12,648 nt of DNA from an uncultured Vampirovibrio sp. (GTDB lineage Bacteria > Cyanobacteriota > Vampirovibrionia > Gastranaerophilales > Gastranaerophilaceae). Where the stretch lies: positions 1 to 12,648 of the forward strand of contig CAJTWU010000038.1 in assembly GCA_910579975.1 (NCBI GenBank), in the 5' to 3' direction. The translations under genes and the position numbers were made by a program. Each line of letters opens with the position of its first letter. The stretch's first letter is position 1. This document shows, piece after piece, positions 1-6,228 of the stretch. A model generated the notes under the pieces. That model made no database searches, was not told the DNA's origin, and saw nothing but the letters and a program-made list of their open reading frames with translations.

Positions 1-1
1 T

Positions 2-574
2 ACCGTAGAAGCACTTGCTAGAAGCGGCATTGGAACCCTTGATTTAATTGATAACGACACAGTTAATTTAACCAATATTAACCGCCAAATTATTGCTTTG
101 CATTCAACTTTAGGCAAATACAAGGTTGATGTTGCACGTGATAGAATTTTAGATATCAATCCTAATGCAAAAGTTAATGTTATAAAAACTTTTTACACAC
201 CTGAAACAGAAATTGATTTCACTCAATATAACTACATAGTAGATGCAATTGATACTGTTTCAAGCAAAATAGAACTTATTATGCAAGCTCAAAAACTTGG
301 CATTCCAATAATTTCCTCAATGGGCGCAGGAAATAAACTTTCTCCAGAAAAATTTGAAATAGCCGATATTTATAAAACATCTGTTTGTCCTTTAGCTAAA
401 GTAATGAGACAAGAGTTAAAAAAACGCAGAGTAAAAAAGCTTAAAGTGGTATACTCACAAGAACCACCAATCAAACATAAAGGACAAAGACTACCGGCAA
501 GCATTGCTTTTGTACCTTCGGTTGCGGGGTTAATTATTGCCTCTGAAGTTATAAAAGATTTAATTAAACAATAA
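2..574 (+). CDS. tcdA: tRNA threonylcarbamoyladenosine dehydratase, 5' end missing
   Basis: ThiF/MoeB/HesA-superfamily (E1-like) enzyme that uses ATP to dehydrate and cyclise t6A37 of ANN-decoding tRNAs to ct6A37. The frame is open to the window's left edge and codes for 190 residues. Visible are LIDNDTVNLTNINRQ (nucleotide-binding Asp and the N-x-x-R-Q signature), DAIDTVSSKIELI, ISSMGAGNKLSPEKF followed by DIYKTSVCPLAKVMR (the TcdA-specific stretch), and a closing FVPSVAGLIIASEVIKDL. The N-terminal Rossmann loop (GxGGVG), roughly the first 40-60 residues, lies outside the window. The in-frame TTG at 98 falls inside the conserved adenylation domain, so it is not the start. The gene ends at a strong hairpin terminator shared with the convergent downstream gene. 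Family assignment is firm; TcdA rather than a sulfur-carrier adenylyltransferase rests on the SMGAG...CPLAK block. Confidence 0.93.
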   Translation, partial: TVEALARSGIGTLDLIDNDTVNLTNINRQIIALHSTLGKYKVDVARDRILDINPNAKVNVIKTFYTPETEIDFTQYNYIVDAIDTVSSKIELIMQAQKLGIPIISSMGAGNKLSPEKFEIADIYKTSVCPLAKVMRQELKKRRVKKLKVVYSQEPPIKHKGQRLPASIAFVPSVAGLIIASEVIKDLIKQ

Positions 575-575
575 A

Positions 576-607
576 AAAAGAGCCGCGATTTTCATCGCGG
601 CTCTTTT
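576..607. terminator. bidirectional intrinsic terminator between tcdA and the phosphorylase-like gene
   Basis: Perfect stem of at least 13 bp (AAAGAGCCGCGAT at 577-589 with ATCGCGGCTCTTT at 594-606) around the 4-nt loop TTTC. A run of A precedes it and a run of T follows, so it can terminate in both directions. It lies in the 42-bp gap between two convergent genes and should serve both. Confidence 0.93.
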
Positions 608-616
608 AAATTTAAT

Positions 617-2308
617 CTATTTAATGTTTGAATATGTCCAAGCATCAAATGTAGGTGTTTCAGAAATATTTAATTCCTTCTTCTTTTCACCTGCTGAACA
701 GTCATCATGTGCAATTGGTGCATATAATCTGTTGTAATATTCAATAACCATTCTGTCTGAATTGAAGTAAGCTTCAGATGTTCTGATTGCTTGTCTCATC
801 AATCTAGCCCATTCCTGTTTATTGTTGTAGTAAGTAGGAATGATTTGGTTTTCAATAATATCCATTACACATTCATGATCTTTCCAATGTCTTTCTTCCC
901 ATGGCATATCGTCATCTAACTCTGGATATTCAACAGTATAACCGTTAATACCAGGGAATGTACCTTCAACAGTCCAACCATCAAATGTAGACAAGTGAAG
1001 AGCTCCGTTAGCATTAGCTGACATACCTGAAGTACCTGAAGCTTCAAATGGTCTTAATGGAGTATTCAACCATACATCAGTACCGCGTTTTAGCAATCCT
1101 GAAAGTTGAAGTTCATAACCAGGAAGTACAACAACATTTTTCAATGAATGAGATCTGTTCAACAATTTGTTAAACATTTCTTTACCCATAACATCATCCG
1201 GATGGAATTTACCAGCAAAGATTATTTGGATTTTGTTTTCGTTAAGTAATCTTTCAATTCTGTCTTTATCCATCAATATTAACCAAGCACGTTTGTAATC
1301 AGCAAATCTTCTTGCCCAGGTAATTGTTAATACGTCCGGATTAAATCTCTTACCAGCTACATTGGCAACATATTTGAATAATTCTTCTTTCATTTCGCGT
1401 TTTGTAGCAAGTAATTCATCAAATGATTTATCACCGTTCATACGAGGATCTTGCCAGTAGTGAAGATTTACAGCATTGGTGATAGCTCTGATTGGGCATC
1501 TTCCTTCAACCCATTCCCACATTTTGTTAGCAACAAGGCCGTGAAGCTGAGAAACTGCATTTGCAATTCTAGACATTCTTAACGCTGCAACTGTTAATGA
1601 GAAGTTTTCTCCACCCAATTGAATAGCTGTTTCACGAGAAGCACCGGCAAAGAAGCCGCCTTCAAGAAGTTTGTCAACCCAGTGAACTTCGTTACCAGCT
1701 GCAACAGGAGTGTGAGTTGTGAATACTGTTCTTCTTTTAACTTCGTTTAAGTTACCATTGTATTGTCTTAAAAGTTCAAATGCTGCTGGAAGCGCATGAC
1801 CTTCGTTCATATGAACAACATCAAAGTTGTAACCAGCTGCTTGAAGAACTCTAATACCAGCAACACCAAGAACTGTTTCTTGAGCAATTCTGATTTCTTC
1901 ATTGCCATCATAAAGTTTGTGTGAAATGCTCTTAGCCCAGTCGCTGTTTCCTTCAATATCAGTTGTAAGTAGGTAAACAGGGCAAGTACCGAACAATTCA
2001 GGATTAACTTTAAATGCCTTAACCTTAACTTTTTCACCGAAAGTATCAATGTCAACAGTAATGCCTGTATCTTCTAAATAATCATAATATTTTCTGATGT
2101 AAGCTACTTCAACATTGCCGGAGTGGTCAATTCTTTGATCATAATAACCATAAGACCATAACATAGTTACGCCGACCATAGGCATTTGTAAATAACCTGC
2201 AGATAACATATGAGAACCTGCCAAAAATCCTAAGCCGCCTGAATATGTGCTTAGAGATTGATCCATTGCTATTTCCATTGAGAAATAAGCTACATTTGGT
2301 AATGTCAT
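617..2308 (-). CDS. short alpha-glucan phosphorylase-like protein (GT35-like) lacking the PLP lysine
   Basis: A 563-residue protein of the short alpha-glucan phosphorylase group (TIGR02094-like), without the N-terminal DUF3417 domain of longer relatives. Family marks: AYFSMEIAMDQSLSTYSGGLG (residues 7-27), VVHMNEGHA (164-172), TTHTPVAAGNEVHW (197-210), WARRFADYKRAW (331-342), FAGKFHPDD (364-372), LPGYELQLSGLLKRGTDVWL (395-414) and RPFEASGTSGMSANANG (419-435). True phosphorylases release glucose-1-phosphate from glycogen or maltodextrin with pyridoxal phosphate bound to the Lys of EASGTSGMK. Here residue 430 is Ser (TCA codon), so a classical PLP Schiff base is not possible at this position. 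The fold is certain; phosphorolysis is doubtful and a related glucosyl-transfer role is possible. Start at 2308 follows AAAAAAGG. The gene is divergent from speB and ends at the shared terminator. Confidence 0.85.
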   Translation of the reverse strand: MTLPNVAYFSMEIAMDQSLSTYSGGLGFLAGSHMLSAGYLQMPMVGVTMLWSYGYYDQRIDHSGNVEVAYIRKYYDYLEDTGITVDIDTFGEKVKVKAFKVNPELFGTCPVYLLTTDIEGNSDWAKSISHKLYDGNEEIRIAQETVLGVAGIRVLQAAGYNFDVVHMNEGHALPAAFELLRQYNGNLNEVKRRTVFTTHTPVAAGNEVHWVDKLLEGGFFAGASRETAIQLGGENFSLTVAALRMSRIANAVSQLHGLVANKMWEWVEGRCPIRAITNAVNLHYWQDPRMNGDKSFDELLATKREMKEELFKYVANVAGKRFNPDVLTITWARRFADYKRAWLILMDKDRIERLLNENKIQIIFAGKFHPDDVMGKEMFNKLLNRSHSLKNVVVLPGYELQLSGLLKRGTDVWLNTPLRPFEASGTSGMSANANGALHLSTFDGWTVEGTFPGINGYTVEYPELDDDMPWEERHWKDHECVMDIIENQIIPTYYNNKQEWARLMRQAIRTSEAYFNSDRMVIEYYNRLYAPIAHDDCSAGEKKKELNISETPTFDAWTYSNIK

Positions 2309-2341
2309 AATTTCTAACCTTTTTTAATGTGTACTACTAAA

Positions 2342-2356
2342 GGACTAATAAAGTCC
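2342..2356 (-). other. small hairpin at the 5' end of the phosphorylase-like transcript
   Basis: GGACT (2342-2346) and AGTCC (2352-2356) are perfect inverted arms around a 5-nt loop. If the promoter at 2364-2392 is right, this stem sits at the very 5' end of the leader, about 34 nt before the start codon. It could stabilise the mRNA. It is short enough to be chance. Confidence 0.3.
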
Positions 2357-2363
2357 ACTCTAA

Positions 2364-2392
2364 TATATAACAACAAAATAACATTTAATCAA
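2364..2392 (-). promoter_or_regulatory. candidate promoter of the phosphorylase-like gene
   Basis: On the minus strand a -35-like TTGATT (2387-2392) is followed, after exactly 17 nt, by a -10-like TATATA (2364-2369). It lies 56 nt before the start codon. Just upstream on the same strand is a lone TTTACAAA octamer. Assignment is by eye against the sigma-70 consensus. Confidence 0.45.
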
Positions 2393-2464
2393 CAGTTTTG
2401 TAAAATTTCTAATTCTTAAAAACTAGTCAAAAAGCTAAAAGCTAATCAGAACGGCACTTATTCA

Positions 2465-2482
2465 ATTGTTAAGATTTGTTAC
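2465..2482 (-). promoter_or_regulatory. degenerate HLR1-like direct repeat in the divergent region
   Basis: Read on the minus strand this is GTAACAAA-TC-TTAACAAT: two octamers spaced by 2 nt, as in the cyanobacterial RpaB element (G/T)TTACA(A/T)(A/T). Each octamer deviates at its third base only (A for T). Its repeats are one helical turn apart. It abuts the palindrome at 2486-2503 and could act on either divergent gene. Function is inference. Confidence 0.3.
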
Positions 2483-2485
2483 AAT

Positions 2486-2503
2486 CTAATTCTTTAGAAT
2501 TAG
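2486..2503. promoter_or_regulatory. 18-bp palindrome, candidate operator upstream of speB
   Basis: CTAATTCT-TT-AGAATTAG is a perfect 8+2+8 inverted repeat, 26 bp upstream of the speB -10 box. The 10-mer TCTAATTCTT of its left arm (2485-2494) also occurs at 2408-2417, nearer the phosphorylase-like gene. This geometry suits a dimeric repressor or activator. No regulator gene is nearby, so its identity is unknown. Confidence 0.45.
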
Positions 2504-2529
2504 TTAAAAATGACTAAGCATTTTTATTG

Positions 2530-2558
2530 TATAATTTATAAAAAAGGAGAAAATTATG
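2530..2558 (+). promoter_or_regulatory. speB -10 box and ribosome binding site
   Basis: A perfect TATAAT at 2530-2535 stands upstream of AAGGAGA (2544-2550) and the ATG at 2556. No good -35 lies at 17 nt; ATGACT at 2510-2515 is close in sequence but only 14 nt away. The promoter may therefore need an activator, which would fit the repeat and palindrome just upstream. The implied leader is only about 14 nt. Confidence 0.5.
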
Positions 2559-3392
2559 CTTACAGGACCGTTTTTGGATAGAAATTGGATAGGACAGAAT
2601 GAAGATTATGAAAGTTCCAATATTGTTATGTTAGGACTACCGTTTGATGGAACAGTCTCTTACAGACCAGGCTCACGTTTTGCACCTGAACAAATAAGAC
2701 TCGCAAGCTGGGGATTAGAAGAATACTCTCCTTATTTTGATAAACATTTAAGTGACTGCAATTTCCACGATGTTGGTGATTTGGAATTTCCTCTTGGTAA
2801 TACAAAAAAATCTCTTGACGTTATTGAACAAAATGTTCGTGAGATATACAAAGACGGTAAAAGAGTTTTTGGTATCGGAGGAGAACATCTTGTGACTTTA
2901 CCTGAAATAAAAGCTGTTTCAGAATTCTACAAAGATTTGGCTATAGTTCATTTTGATGCGCACACAGATTTAAGAGAAGAGTACATTGGGGAACCTCTTT
3001 CTCATTCTGCTGTAATTCGTCATTCAGCAGAAATCGTAGGTTTTGAAAACCTAAAACAAATAGGTATACGCTCTGGAATGAAAGAAGAGTTTGAATTAAT
3101 GAAAAAGCATGGCACACTAATTCACGAACACACTGAACTCGACTGTTTTAAGGATAAAAATATATTTGTAACAGTTGATTTAGATGTTTTGGATACCGCA
3201 ATCATGCCGGGAACAGGTACACCGGAAGTCGGCGGGCTTAATTTTAATGAGCTTGTTGGTTGGTTTAAGTATCTATCAAACTTTAATATTGTAGGCGCTG
3301 ATGTTGTTGAACTTGCACCAGATTACGACTCTTCAGGAGCCTCAACAGCGGTAGCAACAAAGGTTATTAGAGAATTATTAATGGCAATGTAA
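2556..3392 (+). CDS. speB: agmatinase (ureohydrolase family)
   Basis: Mn-dependent hydrolase of the arginase/agmatinase family, expected to split agmatine into putrescine and urea in the cytoplasm. At 278 residues it is of family length. The metal ligands are in place: GGEH (His111), FDAHTD (Asp134, His136, Asp138) and VDLD (Asp208, Asp210), plus PGTGTPEVGG (218-227) and VELAPDYD with Glu252. The usual His of the substrate loop appears as LSHSAVIRH (149-156). Closely related ureohydrolases such as formimidoylglutamase or guanidinobutyrase cannot be excluded, but the motifs favour agmatinase. Start is set by AAGGAGA five nt before the ATG. The last nine codons are the left copy of a repeat found again at 4667-4693, so the 3' end may have been rebuilt by an inserted element. 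The convergent lipase stops 4 bp away with no terminator between. Confidence 0.9.
   Translation: MLTGPFLDRNWIGQNEDYESSNIVMLGLPFDGTVSYRPGSRFAPEQIRLASWGLEEYSPYFDKHLSDCNFHDVGDLEFPLGNTKKSLDVIEQNVREIYKDGKRVFGIGGEHLVTLPEIKAVSEFYKDLAIVHFDAHTDLREEYIGEPLSHSAVIRHSAEIVGFENLKQIGIRSGMKEEFELMKKHGTLIHEHTELDCFKDKNIFVTVDLDVLDTAIMPGTGTPEVGGLNFNELVGWFKYLSNFNIVGADVVELAPDYDSSGASTAVATKVIRELLMAM
3366..3392 (+). repeat. left copy of the speB 3'-end repeat (candidate attachment site)
   Basis: The last eight sense codons of speB plus its stop (IRELLMAM-stop). It is 25/27 identical to 4667-4693; the differences are G/A in the Arg/Lys codon and A/T in the Met/Leu codon. The reading frame and stop codon are kept in both copies. 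Integrases that target the 3' end of a gene leave this pattern, with the element resupplying the gene end. Confidence 0.7.
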
Positions 3393-3396
3393 AATA

Positions 3397-4233
3397 TTAA
3401 TGATGAGCACCACAAGTTCTTTCATAAGAAGACACCTTTGTACCATCACCTCTTGTATAACCGCCTACAGAGTATGTACCTGCGCAATTTGATGAATGCG
3501 TATGAACATTAAAAGTATCTCTGAAAGCTTTTATTGCAGTATCTAAATACGGTGGCAATGAAGATTCATAATTATTATATTTATGCATTAATTCTGATTT
3601 AGTTACCGGCGTTCTTGTTCTTAAATCTTCCATTACCTCAATATCATGATGAGCAAAGAGCCCCTTGGCTTTTTGAGACGCAAATCCTTTTGAATTAATT
3701 TCATAACATTTTCCAAAATGTTCATTCGCATTACCGGAAGCTACCCAATCACGAGGATTACAGTAATTAATTATTCTTGAAGTATCTATATTTTCATCAG
3801 TTTTTATCAAACCCGCAGTCCCTATCGGGTTGAACACAACCGCTTGCAATCCGTTCCTAGCGGCGGCATAAGCCCCAATTCCACCGCCTAGTGAATGCCC
3901 CGTAACTGTTATATCATACCCTTGATAGTTAGCTTTTATTTCTTTACATATTTCATAAGCTTCTTTTGCTTGTTTTGGAACCTTATTAAAAAGAATCTCT
4001 GCACCATCATTTAAATCCTCATTATATTGCTGAGTTCCTCTAAATGCAACTACAATATCATTATCCTTTTGCAATACATAAGCATCTAAACCAGACTTCA
4101 TATGATAACTATTAAGCTGTTTTGCTCCTTCAAGCAGTTCTTTTTTATTATCATGATAAGAATACATTGCATATTTTTTTAATTTTTCATGAAATTCAAT
4201 TTCTTTACTTTTATCAATTTTAATCTGTGTCAT
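3397..4233 (-). CDS. class-3-type lipase / alpha-beta hydrolase with Cys/His-rich C-terminal tail
   Basis: 278 residues, lipase class 3 (PF01764) or Mbeg1-like/DUF2974 fold. VVAFRGTQ (61-68) is the oxyanion-side motif, VTGHSLGGGIGAYAAA (110-125) the nucleophile elbow with Ser114, CNPRDWVASGN (158-168) supplies a catalytic Asp162, and AHHD (194-197) the His. It should hydrolyse acyl esters, perhaps phospholipids; the substrate is unknown. No signal peptide or membrane segment is seen, so it starts out cytoplasmic. The last 38 residues are a separate tail: HTHSSNC, then GGYTRGDGTKVSSYERTC, then GAHH, with Cys/His spacing that could bind a metal. Start ATG follows GAAAGG. It is divergent from a three-helix membrane protein, and both lie between the two speB-end repeats, so it looks like cargo of a mobile element (toxin, defence or lysogenic-conversion factor); this role is inference. 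Confidence 0.82.
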   Translation of the reverse strand: MTQIKIDKSKEIEFHEKLKKYAMYSYHDNKKELLEGAKQLNSYHMKSGLDAYVLQKDNDIVVAFRGTQQYNEDLNDGAEILFNKVPKQAKEAYEICKEIKANYQGYDITVTGHSLGGGIGAYAAARNGLQAVVFNPIGTAGLIKTDENIDTSRIINYCNPRDWVASGNANEHFGKCYEINSKGFASQKAKGLFAHHDIEVMEDLRTRTPVTKSELMHKYNNYESSLPPYLDTAIKAFRDTFNVHTHSSNCAGTYSVGGYTRGDGTKVSSYERTCGAHH

Positions 4234-4264
4234 AATTATACCTTTCTTTTACTGTATTTTTTTA

Positions 4265-4279
4265 TATAATATTTATATG
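4265..4279 (+). promoter_or_regulatory. -10 box abutting the start codon (possible leaderless gene)
   Basis: A perfect TATAAT at 4265-4270 is followed 6 nt later by the ATG at 4277. Transcription would begin at or next to the A of the ATG. No Shine-Dalgarno sequence precedes this ATG, unlike the neighbouring genes. A -35 box is not evident. The 43-bp gap to the divergent lipase leaves little room for a longer leader. Confidence 0.4.
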
Positions 4280-4648
4280 AATTTTAATAATATTTTTAAT
4301 CGTTGGAGCTTCAACTCTTTATCATTTTTTTTAATCAGCTCAATATTATGTTTTCATATTGGAGGTTTAACAATTCAATATCTTAGTAATGGCAATGATT
4401 TTACCGGCGGAGCATTATTTTTATTTTTCTGTTTTTTAGCATTCCAAGCATTTGCTCTTATGACATCTTGTATTATTTTAGTAAAAGAACATTTCAGTAC
4501 CGACTTCAGAATCAAAAATAAGACTCTGTTAAAAATATGTGATAATATTTTTTACAGAAGTTTTGCTGTTATATTTTCGATTATTGAAGTAATTTTAATG
4601 CTAACTTCAACTTATTTATTTTTTAAAATATTACCGGAATTTATTTAA
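4277..4648 (+). CDS. small three-helix membrane protein, function unknown
   Basis: 123 residues, not recognised. Hydrophobic segments at about 13-34, 45-69 and 94-117 suggest three transmembrane helices. A basic stretch (FRIKNKTLLK, 77-86) between helices 2 and 3 points to a cytoplasmic loop, with the N terminus outside or the first helix re-entrant. No catalytic motif is visible. It is divergent from the lipase with 43 bp between and shares the segment bounded by the speB-end repeats. A lipase beside a small membrane protein is compatible with an effector plus immunity or exclusion protein, but nothing in the sequence proves this. Its AT-rich codons match the surroundings. It appears to lack a ribosome site and may be leaderless. 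Confidence 0.65.
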   Translation: MNFNNIFNRWSFNSLSFFLISSILCFHIGGLTIQYLSNGNDFTGGALFLFFCFLAFQAFALMTSCIILVKEHFSTDFRIKNKTLLKICDNIFYRSFAVIFSIIEVILMLTSTYLFFKILPEFI

Positions 4649-4666
4649 TTTCATTAAAAGGCGAGA

Positions 4667-4693
4667 ATTAAAGAATTATTATTGGCAATGTAA
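4667..4693 (+). repeat. right copy of the speB 3'-end repeat (fossil agmatinase C terminus)
   Basis: In frame this reads ARIKELLLAM-stop from 4661, parallel to KVIRELLMAM-stop at the end of speB. An in-frame TAA at 4655-4657 closes the frame just upstream, so it is a remnant and not a gene. 25/27 bases match 3366-3392. It lies 5 bp before a leftward remnant ORF, as the left copy lies 4 bp before the lipase stop. It is best read as the displaced original gene end or an internal att site between tandem elements. Confidence 0.7.
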
Positions 4694-4697
4694 TACT

Positions 4698-4904
4698 TTA
4701 CCTTATAGGTTTTCTACTATAATATCCATGATCTCTTGAGTCATCAGAACGCACATAAGTATCCGCTTCGTTATTCCAAGTCGCATGCTCTCCTGTTCCA
4801 ATTGCAAAACCATATTTCTTTTGAGCAGAAAATAAAATCACTTTATCTGCTAAAACTTTAAGAATTTTATATTTATCAAAAACAAATGCAATTTGATTAA
4901 ACAA
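4698..4904 (-). pseudogene. remnant or doubtful small ORF with YxR-type tail
   Basis: A 68-codon frame whose only upstream start, a TTG at 4904, lies in the stem of the terminator that follows terL and has no ribosome site. The next possible start, a GTG at residue 22, also lacks one. The C-terminal half looks protein-like (FAIGTGEHATWNNEADTYVR, then SDDSRDHGYYSRKPIR) and its Y-x-R-x-D...Y-x-R pattern recalls the lipase tail. It is probably the 3' remnant of a gene cut off when the prophage end formed, or non-coding. I do not recognise a family. Confidence 0.35.
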
Positions 4905-4925
4905 GCGGAATTTCTTCCGCCTGTT
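4900..4925 (-). terminator. intrinsic terminator after the terminase gene
   Basis: Inverted repeat GCGGAA (4905-4910) and TTCCGC (4915-4920) around a 4-nt loop, extended past one mismatch by AACA/TGTT. On the minus strand it begins 2 nt after the terL stop and is followed by TTTAAT. The loop reads GAAA there. It should end the phage late operon. The T-run is modest. Confidence 0.65.
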
Positions 4926-4926
4926 T

Positions 4927-6228
4927 CTATCCTTTTAACCTCCAGTAATACTCAACCAAATAACTAATCGCATCAAAAGGATGTTCCAAAAATTTTGCTT
5001 CACGGCTTGATTTTATTTGTGTATGCGTTGGAACATCAACGATACGGGTTCCTTCTTTAAACGAAAGATTATAGATATTGTACAAAATCCATTTACACCT
5101 CCTCGGGTCTACAAAAAGATGCCGCTCGTTATTGGAATTTTTTACACGCGCATTAAATGCTGAAATACGACTCAATATAGGCGGGTTATAATCCCTTAAC
5201 CTGAATTTTACATTTTCATAACCGTATTTTTTTAGCGCATTTTTAATAATCGCATAGTTTGTATACTCACTTTGAGTACTTCTGTTATCACCCGAGGCAT
5301 CGCCGTTTATTATAATTTCTGATTTATGATTTGGATAACGTCTTATAAACTCGTCAATACATTGTTGAGTTGTTGTTTTTTCAATAACAATTTCGTCAAA
5401 GAAATAAACATCTTCATCATCTTTATGTGCCAATGCCCAACACATAGGATCTACGTTAAAATCACAGGTCAAATGAAGCGGCAAGTTAGGATTATAATGA
5501 AGCTTAAGCTTATTCTTGTCATCAAATCCCTTTACAACAAGACCTGAAGAATAATCACCAAATTCACCAAGGACGTTGATTTTATAATATTCTTCATCAA
5601 AGCTTTCTTGCATAGATTTAATAAAATGCGGAGGAAGATAAATATTATTAGTGGTTGGAGCTATAATTAAGCGATAATTTTCTTTTTTATTTTCAACAAA
5701 ACGCTTCCAAATCCATCCTTTATCAGGTTGAGGGTTGGTATGGCCAAAAAGACGATACCGAAAATCCACCCAACTTTTTCCTCTATAAGTATTTCTTAAT
5801 CTACCCAGCAGTTGTTTAAAAGAAGAATCTGTTATTTGGGAAGCTTCTTCAATTTCTGCCCAATGTAAGTTTAAAGACTTAAATTTCTCAGGATCTTCAA
5901 GAGCAGAAAAAAGGATTTGAGAGCCATTTGAAAATTTAATAATTTTATCAACTTTATTATATGTATAATCAATCTCTTCTTTATATCCAAGAGCTTCAAG
6001 GTGTTCCAGATAACTCACAAGCGTTGTTTTTCTAACTAATTCATATTCCTTTGCACCAACTAAGCCACGGCAACCGGGATATTTTTTAGACAATAATATA
6101 CCCAATAAAGAACCGCACCATGTTTTTCCACTTCCATAACCGCCTTGATAAATTGCAACATCTAAAGAATTTGAATGAGGAATTTCTATAAACTCCCTTT
6201 GTTTATCCAAAAGTTTGTATTTAACCAT
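4927..6228 (-). CDS. terL: phage terminase large subunit (ATPase and nuclease)
   Basis: Packaging motor that pumps DNA into the procapsid and cuts concatemers. From the ATG at 6228 it is 433 residues. ATPase domain: Walker A QGGYGSGKT (residues 28-36), Walker B region LHWAEIEEAS (121-130), coupling-motif region FGHTNPQP (161-168). Nuclease domain: TCDFNVDP (254-261, Asp256), INGDASGD (307-314, Asp310) and EHPFDAISY (415-423, Asp419), the expected acidic triad of the RNase H-like fold. An ATG at 6270 would add 14 residues, but the ATG at 6228 has GGAGG at 7 nt and only an 8-nt overlap with the gene before it, so it is preferred. It is the last gene of the operon, as in T7-like phages, whereas most siphophages start their late operon with the terminase. 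No small subunit is recognisable next to it. Confidence 0.93.
   Translation of the reverse strand: MVKYKLLDKQREFIEIPHSNSLDVAIYQGGYGSGKTWCGSLLGILLSKKYPGCRGLVGAKEYELVRKTTLVSYLEHLEALGYKEEIDYTYNKVDKIIKFSNGSQILFSALEDPEKFKSLNLHWAEIEEASQITDSSFKQLLGRLRNTYRGKSWVDFRYRLFGHTNPQPDKGWIWKRFVENKKENYRLIIAPTTNNIYLPPHFIKSMQESFDEEYYKINVLGEFGDYSSGLVVKGFDDKNKLKLHYNPNLPLHLTCDFNVDPMCWALAHKDDEDVYFFDEIVIEKTTTQQCIDEFIRRYPNHKSEIIINGDASGDNRSTQSEYTNYAIIKNALKKYGYENVKFRLRDYNPPILSRISAFNARVKNSNNERHLFVDPRRCKWILYNIYNLSFKEGTRIVDVPTHTQIKSSREAKFLEHPFDAISYLVEYYWRLKG

Noticed and set aside
98..100. TTG as start of tcdA
   Set aside because: Conserved ThiF-family residues continue in frame upstream to the window edge, so the gene is truncated by the window and does not start here.
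1807..2055. 82-codon minus-strand frame
   Set aside because: It lies wholly inside the phosphorylase-like gene in another frame and has no family features.
2309..2555. Riboswitch or small RNA in the 247-bp divergent region
   Set aside because: Only a 5-bp hairpin and a palindrome are seen; no extended conserved stem structure or terminator typical of a riboswitch.
5326..5547. 73-codon plus-strand frame
   Set aside because: Antisense to conserved terminase nuclease residues; no ribosome site and no protein-like motif.
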